Shown piece after piece: positions 16,672 to 23,330 of a DNA stretch of 25,312 bases. The stretch is taken from contig JBOHRF010000048.1 in NCBI GenBank assembly GCA_050732575.1, positions 1 through 25,312 of the forward strand, written 5' to 3'. The position numbers and the translations under genes were made by a program. The stretch comes from JBBDWZ01 sp050732575. Lineage in GTDB: Bacteria; Gemmatimonadota; Gemmatimonadetes; Longimicrobiales; RSA9. Position 1 is the stretch's first letter, and every line of letters begins with the position of its first letter. Below the pieces are notes generated by a model, which worked only from the letters and a program-made list of their open reading frames with translations, searched no databases and was not told where the DNA came from.

Positions 16672-17787
16672 ATGTCGATACTGCCGACGTTGGTCAGGCC
16701 GAAGCGTATTGCGCTGGTTGTGCTGCTCGCGCTTTTCGCCGGATGTGACAGCTGCCGCGACCTGGCGCAGCCGGATGATGAGGCCGCCTTCGAGCCGACC
16801 ACCAGGCAGCTGTTGTCCACGGGCAGCCCGACCAAAGACGAGGATCCGAGTGTGTTGCGGGCGAGTGATGGCAGCATGTACGTCGCGTGGTTCTCGGACC
16901 GGGGCGGAAATCCCGACATCTATCTCACGCGCACGAACAATGGCCGGGAATGGCATGCGCCGGTGCGTGTCACCACGGATGCGGGCGGTGATTTCTATCC
17001 CAACCTGCTGCAGGATGCCAATGGCATGTTCCACCTCGTGTGGTTCCGCTGGATCAACCTCCAACAGGGTAACATCTGGTACAACAGCAGTGCGGATGGC
17101 ATCACCTGGGACACGCGTCGGGAGGTCAAGGTAACGCAGGCGCTCAACGTCGATGACTGGGTGCCGTCGATCACACAAACAGCGGACGGCACGCTTCTGG
17201 TTTTCTTTGCCAGCCAGCGGCGCTCGCCGTCGTCGATGCCAACCTTTGACCTGTACGTCTCCGCCAAGCGAGCTTCGGGCACCACGTGGGACCCCGTAGT
17301 TGGTGTTGCGGGTGTGAACAGCCCCACCGAGCACGACCAGATCCCGGTGGCCGCGCGCACCGGCGATCGGATCACCCTGGTTTGGGTTCGTCACGACTTG
17401 AGTCGACTGTATCCCTGGGAAGGCAACCCGCCGCCCAAGTCGGACCTGTTCTACGCAACCTCGGCTGACGGTACGACCTGGACCACTCCGCGGCGGATCA
17501 CCAATGAGACGGGCACCGTGGTGAATGTGTTTCCTGCACTGTATCAGAACTTTGCCGGCGACTGGTCGCTAAACTGGCTGTCTACCCGATCGGGATCACC
17601 CTCGGTCTTCGAGCTGCCACTCAGCAATGCCGATCGTTACCCCGAGGGCATCGCCGTAAATAATCTGCTGGGAGCCGGCTACTCGCATCACATCGCGGCC
17701 TCGCCCACACGTGGTGTGTATCTGGGTGTGTGGGTCGAAGGACCAGACGGTGCGCAAGACATCTACTACCGCTTCTTCGAGAAATAA
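16672..17787 (+). CDS. BNR/sialidase-fold lipoprotein, 371 aa
   Basis: Lipoprotein with a beta-propeller. The signal peptide ends in a clear lipobox (LLALFAGC, Cys near residue 25). The mature chain carries Asp-box/BNR-like turns, S/N-x-D/N-G-x-x-W: TNNGREWHAP, SADGITWDT and SADGTTWTTPRRIT. These sit between strands of the type YVAWFSDRGGNPDIYLTR and LVWFRWINLQQGNIWYNSS. Such six-bladed propellers occur in sialidases and in many glycan- or protein-binding surface proteins. The catalytic Arg triad and Tyr of true sialidases are not obvious, so binding is as likely as catalysis. ATG 16672 has a GGGGTGAGG ribosome site. It is convergent with the arylsulfatase and could share glycan substrates, but that is speculation. 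Confidence 0.82.
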   Translation: MSILPTLVRPKRIALVVLLALFAGCDSCRDLAQPDDEAAFEPTTRQLLSTGSPTKDEDPSVLRASDGSMYVAWFSDRGGNPDIYLTRTNNGREWHAPVRVTTDAGGDFYPNLLQDANGMFHLVWFRWINLQQGNIWYNSSADGITWDTRREVKVTQALNVDDWVPSITQTADGTLLVFFASQRRSPSSMPTFDLYVSAKRASGTTWDPVVGVAGVNSPTEHDQIPVAARTGDRITLVWVRHDLSRLYPWEGNPPPKSDLFYATSADGTTWTTPRRITNETGTVVNVFPALYQNFAGDWSLNWLSTRSGSPSVFELPLSNADRYPEGIAVNNLLGAGYSHHIAASPTRGVYLGVWVEGPDGAQDIYYRFFEK

Positions 17788-17801
17788 CGGACGAGCCGTT
17801 A
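17785..17801. terminator. Short palindrome TAACGG-acgag-CCGTTA at a stop codon
   Basis: The TAA stop of the BNR lipoprotein is the first half of TAACGGACGAGCCGTTA, a 6-bp stem with a 5-nt loop. It lies in the 41-nt gap between two convergent stop codons, so it may serve both transcripts. Short and without a T-tract, hence moderate confidence. Confidence 0.45.
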
Positions 17802-17828
17802 ATCGTGCTGCTCCTGCCTGGAAGGGAT

Positions 17829-20240
17829 CTACTGGCGTGCCATGATTTGCTTCATCTTCGCTTCCGGGTCCTCGATGTGATCACCGGAAACATCGATGGT
17901 CACGTTGTGCACGGTGCCCGTGAACTCGAAGGGCGTCTTGTATTCATCCGTGACTGGTGATCCTTCATCCCGTCCCACGGCAACACCAGCGGCCAGGCCG
18001 AGCGAAAGCGGTATCGTGTACGGCAGGTCTTCTGCGCCGACCAGCTTCTTATTGATGAAGAGCTGCGCATGGCCGGGCGCGCCCTTACCATGATTCACAT
18101 CGGCTTCACCGGTCGGCTCGAACTCGTAACGCAGCTGCACCCTGCCGTCGGGTACATCATCACTGGAGACGACCTCGAAGCGCTCGGCCGCAACGTAGTT
18201 GTACGTGTAGTGCAGCTTGCGCTCTTTCACGTACAGACTGAACCCGCCGTCCACGCCACCCATGGAAAGCAAAACACCTTCGGCACCGCCAGCAGGAATC
18301 TCGACATCGGCCGTGATCGTGTGTGCGCGGTTGAGCAACTCGGGCGCCTGTCCCGCGGGCACGACCTGGGTGTGCGGGAAATACGTGTACTGCGTGCGCC
18401 CTTCCGTGATCTTGGGTCGGGGCTCTGCCAGGCGCAGTGTTCCTCGCCCGTCGAGTGGCAAGACGTTGTACTTGCCCGCTTCCGCGTACCAGAGCGAGAT
18501 CATCTCGATCAACCGGTCGCGGTTCTGCTCTGCCACGTTGTGACATTCCGAGAAGTCTTCCTCGACGTGGTACAGCTCCCAGCCATGTGCATCCAGCTGC
18601 TGCAGGTCCTCTTTGGTCAAAGGTGTGCCGAACTGTTTGCCCTCGGAGAAGGAATGCCCGGGCCAGGGACAGACGGCCCGCCAGCCATCGTGATAGAGCG
18701 AGCGGTGACTGAACATCTCGAAGTATTGCGTGGTGTGTTTGCTCGGTGCATCGGCCTTCTCGAACGTGTGCGCGAAGCTCACGCCTTCGATGGGGGCCTG
18801 GGTCACACCGCGGATCACCTGCGGCGCTTCCATGCCCAAGCACTCGAGTACCGTTGGGACCAAGTCGATGGCGTGCGCGTACTGGTGCCGGATCTCACCC
18901 TTTGCCTTGATGCCCTTCGGCCAGTGCACGATGAACGGATCGGTCGTGCCGCCCCGGTAGGTCTCGCGCTTCCAGCGGCGCAGCGGTGTATTGCCCGCAT
19001 GGGTCCAGCCCCACGGGTAGTGGTTGAAGTACTTGGGGCCACCCAGGTCATCGATGGCCTTGAGATTCTGCTCGAGCGATTCAGGCACGTTGTTGAAGAA
19101 CTTGTTCTCGTTGACCGAGCCGCTGGGTCCGCCTTCTGCGCTGGCGCCGTTGTCGGAGATCAGCATGATGAGCGTGTTGTCCAGCTCGCCCAGCTCTCCG
19201 AGCTTGGTCAGGAAGCGGCCGATCTGATCGTCCGTGTGCTCGAGATAACCGGCGAACACCTCCATCATGCGCGCGTACAGCTTGCGCTCGTTAGCTGGCA
19301 GCTTGTCCCAGTCCTGCACATCCGGATCATGCGGGGAAAGCTCGGTGCCCGGCGGGATCAGGCCCAGCTCGAGCTGCCGCGCATGTGTGCGCTCGCGATA
19401 CTTCTCCCAGCCATCATCGAATTCGCCCTTGTACCGGTCCGCCCATTCGGCGGGCACGTGATGCGGCGCGTGCATGGCGCCTGTGCAGAAGTACATGTAG
19501 AACGGCTTGTCTGGCGCGATCTGCTTGGCATCGGCAATGAAAGTCAGCGCGTGATCCACCAGATCGATCGTGAGATGGTAGCCCTCCTCGGGCGTCTTCG
19601 CCGGTTGCACCTGGTGGTTGTCGTACACAAGCTCCGGATAGTACTGGTGCGTGTCGCCGCCCAGGAAGCCGTAGTAGCGCTGGAAACCGCGGCCCAGCGG
19701 CCAGCGGTTGTACGGCCCGGCCGGACTGTTGTCCTGGTCGGGCGTCAGGTGCCATTTGCCGATTGCGTACGTGTTGTATCCCTTCTCGAGCAGGATCTCC
19801 GAGATGAATCCGTTCTCGAACGGGATCGTGCCATCGTAGCCCGGATAGCCCGTGGCGGCTTCCGTGATGCACGCCATGTGGTTCGAGTGATGATTGCGAC
19901 CGGTCAACAGACACGAGCGTGTGGGCGAACACAATGCAGTCGTGTGCACGTTACTGAAGCGCAGGCCGTTTTCGGCCAGCAGGTCAAGGTTGGGCGTGCG
20001 GATCGGTGAGCCGTAACAGCCCAGCTGACCATAGCCCGTGTCGTCCAGCACGATGAACAGAACGTTGGGTGCGTCTTTCTTCGCTCGCACCATCTCGGGC
20101 CAGGCCGGCTCGGACACGTCGAACGTGCGGCCGATCACGCCCGGGAAGGTGGTGCCAAAGCGGTACTCGTTGAGTTTGCCGTTGCCGCCAGGTTCGGCGG
20201 TTTGATTCGTTTTGGCTTTGTTGGCGAACTTCTTCGGCAT
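17829..20240 (-). CDS. Arylsulfatase, AtsA-like, 803 aa
   Basis: Type I sulfatase that hydrolyses sulfate esters. The formylglycine motif is CSPTRSCLLTGR, with Cys104 as the residue to be oxidised and Arg108. Metal ligands include Asp66-Asp67 (FIVLDDTGYG) and ISDNGA; GKWHL and HAPHH supply further active-site residues. The opening FGTTFPGVIGRTFDVSEPAWP and the length near 800 aa match the mycobacterial AtsA/Pseudomonas-type group rather than short secreted sulfatases. A C-terminal beta-rich domain (from about 640) follows. No signal peptide is seen, so cytosolic action is likely. I start at ATG 20240, which has AGGAG 4 nt upstream; ATG 20252 lies upstream of that site. No maturase (formylglycine-generating enzyme or anSME) lies in the window. 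Convergent with the BNR lipoprotein. Confidence 0.94.
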   Translation of the reverse strand: MPKKFANKAKTNQTAEPGGNGKLNEYRFGTTFPGVIGRTFDVSEPAWPEMVRAKKDAPNVLFIVLDDTGYGQLGCYGSPIRTPNLDLLAENGLRFSNVHTTALCSPTRSCLLTGRNHHSNHMACITEAATGYPGYDGTIPFENGFISEILLEKGYNTYAIGKWHLTPDQDNSPAGPYNRWPLGRGFQRYYGFLGGDTHQYYPELVYDNHQVQPAKTPEEGYHLTIDLVDHALTFIADAKQIAPDKPFYMYFCTGAMHAPHHVPAEWADRYKGEFDDGWEKYRERTHARQLELGLIPPGTELSPHDPDVQDWDKLPANERKLYARMMEVFAGYLEHTDDQIGRFLTKLGELGELDNTLIMLISDNGASAEGGPSGSVNENKFFNNVPESLEQNLKAIDDLGGPKYFNHYPWGWTHAGNTPLRRWKRETYRGGTTDPFIVHWPKGIKAKGEIRHQYAHAIDLVPTVLECLGMEAPQVIRGVTQAPIEGVSFAHTFEKADAPSKHTTQYFEMFSHRSLYHDGWRAVCPWPGHSFSEGKQFGTPLTKEDLQQLDAHGWELYHVEEDFSECHNVAEQNRDRLIEMISLWYAEAGKYNVLPLDGRGTLRLAEPRPKITEGRTQYTYFPHTQVVPAGQAPELLNRAHTITADVEIPAGGAEGVLLSMGGVDGGFSLYVKERKLHYTYNYVAAERFEVVSSDDVPDGRVQLRYEFEPTGEADVNHGKGAPGHAQLFINKKLVGAEDLPYTIPLSLGLAAGVAVGRDEGSPVTDEYKTPFEFTGTVHNVTIDVSGDHIEDPEAKMKQIMARQ

Positions 20241-20455
20241 GATGCTCCTCATCGGCGGCTGCGGCGTTCACGGTTTGATGAGCAAGGCTCGATACGATGG
20301 CGAACACACAGCCTACCATTTCAGGATTGGCGGTCGACATTGGACTTTCGTCGTTGGCCTGCCTTAAAATCGCATTGCGTAAGATTACTGCATGGTGTGG
20401 AAGTGCTTGCTTAGTACAACCCGTGTGGCCAACATGAGCGGATCAGCGGCCCATA

Positions 20456-21233
20456 TTGCCCGTGAACCCGAACCAACGCCCGCTTTCCGTCAACTCTGCC
20501 GTCGCCGGCCAGCCATCGAGCCTCGATACGTCAGCGCAGGCCACTCGAATGGTATGCCTGATGCTGGTGGCGGAGCTGAAGACGCTACCCGGCCCATCGA
20601 TTGTCCTGTATGCCTGGCAACAGTCGCGCAACAGGCAGGGCACACTCCTGGAGTCGACCGATCATCTCGGCCTGATCGCGGGCACCGCGCAGGTTCCCAT
20701 CTATGGACTGTCCGGTCAACACATCGGCCGGCGCATGACGGGCGGTCATGTCTTTACCCTGGAACGAATCGGCGCGCAGGCGGCGGAGCTGGTACTGGCC
20801 ATCGCCAATGGTGCGCGTGCGCAGGACATTCCGGTGCAAGCTTCCGCAGACGTTCCCACGTTCGACTGGCGTCAGCTGCAGCGTTGGGGCATCGACGAGA
20901 ACCAGCTTCCAGCCAACCGTGTCATCCAAACATCGCGCTTTGTCTGTATCGCGTAACCCAGGAATCCCTGCGCAACGTGGCGAAACACTCGGGCGCGCGC
21001 GCAGCCGACGTTGTACTGGCCCAGGCACCGGCGGCATCGAATTGCGCGTAGCTGACCGGGGCGTGGGTTGCGAGCCAGCTCAGATCAGAGACCGGCACGG
21101 ACTCGGGCTGATCAGCATAGAAGAACGCGTGAAGCTGCTGCGCGGCACGTTCTCGCTTCAATCCGCGCTCGGTAAGGGTACCGAACTGAAGGTGCAAATC
21201 CCCTTCCAACAACCCGTCTACACGGGCGACTAG
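20456..21233 (+). pseudogene. Remnant of a sensor histidine kinase, deleted and frameshifted
   Basis: Three pieces of one kinase gene lie in three frames. 20456-about 20930 encodes the end of an ABC-substrate-binding-like sensor domain (GTAQVPIYGLSGQHIGRRMTGG, VFTLERIGAQAAELVLAIANG, FDWRQLQRWGIDENQLP), as in hybrid sensors of acidobacterial type. About 20930-21025 continues in another frame with HATPase sequence (ALCLYRVTQESLRNVAKHSGAR, the N-box). About 21025-21233 lies in the third frame with GGIELRVADRGVG and the G-box LGLISIEERVKLLRGTFSLQS. The N-terminal sensor half, the PAS region and the HisKA_3 phospho-acceptor domain are missing. The initiator would be TTG 20456 or GTG nearby, neither convincing. 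It is almost certainly non-functional. Confidence 0.85.
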
Positions 21234-21312
21234 CAGAAAGAACCAGGACCTGGAACGCATCATCATCCTCGCCCTGCAGGCCAGCGTCCTGCTTACGGTA
21301 TTCGGCTTTGGA

Positions 21313-22134
21313 TTGCGGGCTCGTGGCGCCGACATGTTGTACCTGATGAAACGGCCTGCGCGCCTGCTGGTATCGCTGGTCGCCATGTTTGTCATCATGC
21401 CCACCATGGCCGTTGCGCTGGCCCTCGTATTCGATCTCAGGCCGCCCGTGAAGATCGCGCTGGTGGCCCTGGCCATCTCGCCCGTTCCACCGTTGTTGCC
21501 TCGCCGGGAAACCAAAGCAGGAGGTCACGCCGGGCACGCCCTGGCTCTTCTGGCCACGGCAGCGTTACTGTCCGTGGTCGTCATTCCTGGTGCCCTGCGC
21601 ATTCTTCGTATCTTCGTGCCCCAACCACTGGACCTATCGTTCGGTACCGTGGCGCTGCTGGCCCTAAAAACCGTGCTGCTGCCCCTGCTGGCCGGTCTGG
21701 TAGTGCACCGCCTGGCACCCTCGCTGGCCGCGCGCATCGAGAAGCCAATCGCGCTGATTGCTACAGTCGTCCTGAGCGCAGGAGCACTGGTGATTCTGGG
21801 CACCACCTTGCCAGCCGTGGGAGCCATCATCGGCCACGGCACGGTACTCGTGTTCGTGTTGTTCGCGGTGGTTGGTATTGCCGTGGGTCACTCACTGGGC
21901 GGACCGGCGGACGAGGACAGAGTCGTGCTTGCGCTGTCCACGGCAGCGCGTCATCCCGCCCTTGCGCTTGCCATCGGAACGGCCAACTATCCGGGGCAGA
22001 AACTCGTTCCTGCGGCCATCCTGCTCTATCTGCTGGTCAGCGTCATTGTGTCTTTCCTTTACATCGGGTGGACGCGCAAGCACAGCACGACGACCGGTCA
22101 GGGCCTCGAGCCCGTCCCGCGCCAGTCGGGTTGA
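21313..22134 (+). CDS. Bile acid:sodium symporter-family transporter, start unclear
   Basis: Membrane transporter of the BASS/SBF type. Recognisable runs are MPTMAVALALVFDLRPPVKIALVALAISPVPPLLP, the KAGGHAGHALALL segment, and TAARHPALALAIGTANYP near the C-terminus, which corresponds to the substrate and Na+ site crossover. About eight hydrophobic helices are visible. In-frame sequence before TTG 21313 (from about 21241, DLERIIILALQASVLLTVFGFGLRARG) is clearly TM1, yet no ATG, GTG or TTG exists between the upstream stop (21187) and 21313. Where a start would be expected the codon is AAG (21238). Either CTG 21250 is used, or the start has been lost and the gene is decaying with its kinase neighbour. 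The coordinates give the first standard start codon only. Confidence 0.75.
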   Translation: MRARGADMLYLMKRPARLLVSLVAMFVIMPTMAVALALVFDLRPPVKIALVALAISPVPPLLPRRETKAGGHAGHALALLATAALLSVVVIPGALRILRIFVPQPLDLSFGTVALLALKTVLLPLLAGLVVHRLAPSLAARIEKPIALIATVVLSAGALVILGTTLPAVGAIIGHGTVLVFVLFAVVGIAVGHSLGGPADEDRVVLALSTAARHPALALAIGTANYPGQKLVPAAILLYLLVSVIVSFLYIGWTRKHSTTTGQGLEPVPRQSG

Positions 22135-22140
22135 CGAATA

Positions 22141-22977
22141 TCACGGCAGACGCGTGCTGCGCGCCGATGCTGCAGCAGCGGCTCGTTCGGCGTCGTGGGC
22201 TCGAGCGGCGGCGGTCTTGGCGTCCTGGCGGGCGCGCGCCAGCTCCGTGCGCTGCGCGTTCACTTCATCCTGTGCTCGCTCGAGCTGCTGTTCAGCAGCC
22301 TCGAGCCTGACCTGCACATCCTGGAGCGCTCGTTCCGCGGCACGCGCTCGCTCGCGCGCTTCTGCCAAAATCGTTTCCGCCCGTTCCAGTTCAGCCTGTG
22401 CGCTGGCCATTGCATCGGCGCTGGGAGTCTCCTCTTGTGTGCGCGCACCGCCACTCGATGACGGTGCCGCGCTGCCCGGCGGCGCCGCAGTGAGGAAGTC
22501 CAGACCGCCACCTTCCGGAATCTCGGCCAGACGGCCGGTCCGCAGGGTCGTGAAGGCACGGGCATCACCAATCACCGCCATGACGGCGGGCACCAGCGCC
22601 GTGGCTTCCACGTGGTGACCACTGTGGGTCGCGGCCAGGGCGGCGGCATCGGCGAAAGCACGTACGCTGGCGCGTACCTCATCGAGCGCAGCGCGCAGGT
22701 CGCCGCCGCCAGCGGACTGTGCGTCCAGCGCCGCCGTGACCGCGGCTGCCAGTCGTTCAATGGGCGCGGGCTCATCGAGAACGGCATTGTCCAGTGCCCA
22801 CGCAATCCGACTGGGCTTGCGTAACGCCCTGGCCGTGTCCGCGTCCTCGCGCCTACGGCTCGCGCGCAGCTGCTTCACCAGCGCATCACGACGCTGCACG
22901 AACTCCTCGAGCGGACCGCGGTAGACCGCGACCATCGCGGTCTCCAGGTCGGGCAGGAAGATGAGGTCATCGGTCAT
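22141..22977 (-). CDS. Coiled-coil protein of unknown function, 278 aa
   Basis: The N-terminal 120 residues (VYRGPLEEFVQRRDALVKQLRASRR, then ARALRKPSRIAWALDNAV) resemble a widespread but uncharacterised family, common in actinobacteria, with the pattern L-x-x-F-x-x-x-R-D-x-L, then R-x-L-x-K-P-S-x-x-A-W. A Gly/Pro/Ser-rich linker (about 165-190) leads to a C-terminal coiled coil of about 85 residues (AQAELERAETILAEARERARAAERALQDVQVRLEAAEQQL) and an Ala-rich tail. There is no signal peptide and no catalytic motif. The Shine-Dalgarno before ATG 22977 is weak. It converges on the transporter gene with only 6 nt between stops, so their 3' ends are fused. Confidence 0.8.
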   Translation of the reverse strand: MTDDLIFLPDLETAMVAVYRGPLEEFVQRRDALVKQLRASRRREDADTARALRKPSRIAWALDNAVLDEPAPIERLAAAVTAALDAQSAGGGDLRAALDEVRASVRAFADAAALAATHSGHHVEATALVPAVMAVIGDARAFTTLRTGRLAEIPEGGGLDFLTAAPPGSAAPSSSGGARTQEETPSADAMASAQAELERAETILAEARERARAAERALQDVQVRLEAAEQQLERAQDEVNAQRTELARARQDAKTAAARAHDAERAAAAASARSTRLP

Positions 22978-23253
22978 CTATGATTCTCGCTTTTTGACTC
23001 GAGGTTTGCCAACAACGGAAATTCTAACGGATTGAACGGGGACAGCGGCTCCACCGTCCACGTTGAACGTTCAGGGTCTGCTTGCCATCCCAAGCAGCGC
23101 GCTGCTGAATCGTCTGACGGCCGGCTACGATGATTCGGGAGCGTAGAGCGGGAGCGAGGAGCGGGAGCAGGCGGGAACGGGCCCGGGCACCGCTGGACGG
23201 CCGGACGCTCAACGGAGGCGTTAGAATCGCGGTGCATTGACTTTGAACAGATT
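22978..23253. other. Intergenic spacer, GGGAGC-rich
   Basis: No gene seen between the coiled-coil gene start and the hairpin at 23254. It contains TAACGGATTGAACGGGG (23015-23031), a further copy of the AACGGAT word family. It also holds a purine-rich stretch of degenerate GGGAGC/GGAGC repeats (about 23148-23170). Short palindromic patches such as GACGGCCGG occur twice (about 23117 and 23198). Upstream control signals for the minus-strand coiled-coil gene must lie here, but I find no clear -35/-10 pair. Confidence 0.5.
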
Positions 23254-23329
23254 AACGGATAAACGGACGAGCACGAGAACGACCACGCGTAGTCGTGGTC
23301 GTTCTCGTGCTCGTCGGTCTCCGTTATCC
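23254..23329. terminator. Strong intergenic hairpin, 22-bp perfect core, TAACGGA family
   Basis: Core arms 23266-23287 and 23294-23315 (GACGAGCACGAGAACGACCA then CG) pair perfectly over 22 bp around a 6-nt loop. Outside the core GGATAAACGG (23258-23267) faces CCGTTATCC (23321-23329), continuing the stem with a bulge. On the minus strand the structure starts about 1 nt after the TGA stop of the S9 peptidase (TGGATAACGGAGACCG), so it is the 3' hairpin of that gene. Confidence 0.75.
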
Positions 23330-23330
23330 A

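Noticed and set aside
18069..20009. 646-aa open frame on the + strand
   Set aside because: Lies antisense to the arylsulfatase, which has full family motifs; the frame has no recognisable domain and is the usual GC-rich antisense shadow.
23254..23329. CRISPR-like or attC-like repeat
   Set aside because: Only one palindrome with a 6-nt loop, no spacer-repeat periodicity, and no cas or integrase gene nearby; it fits a 3' hairpin.
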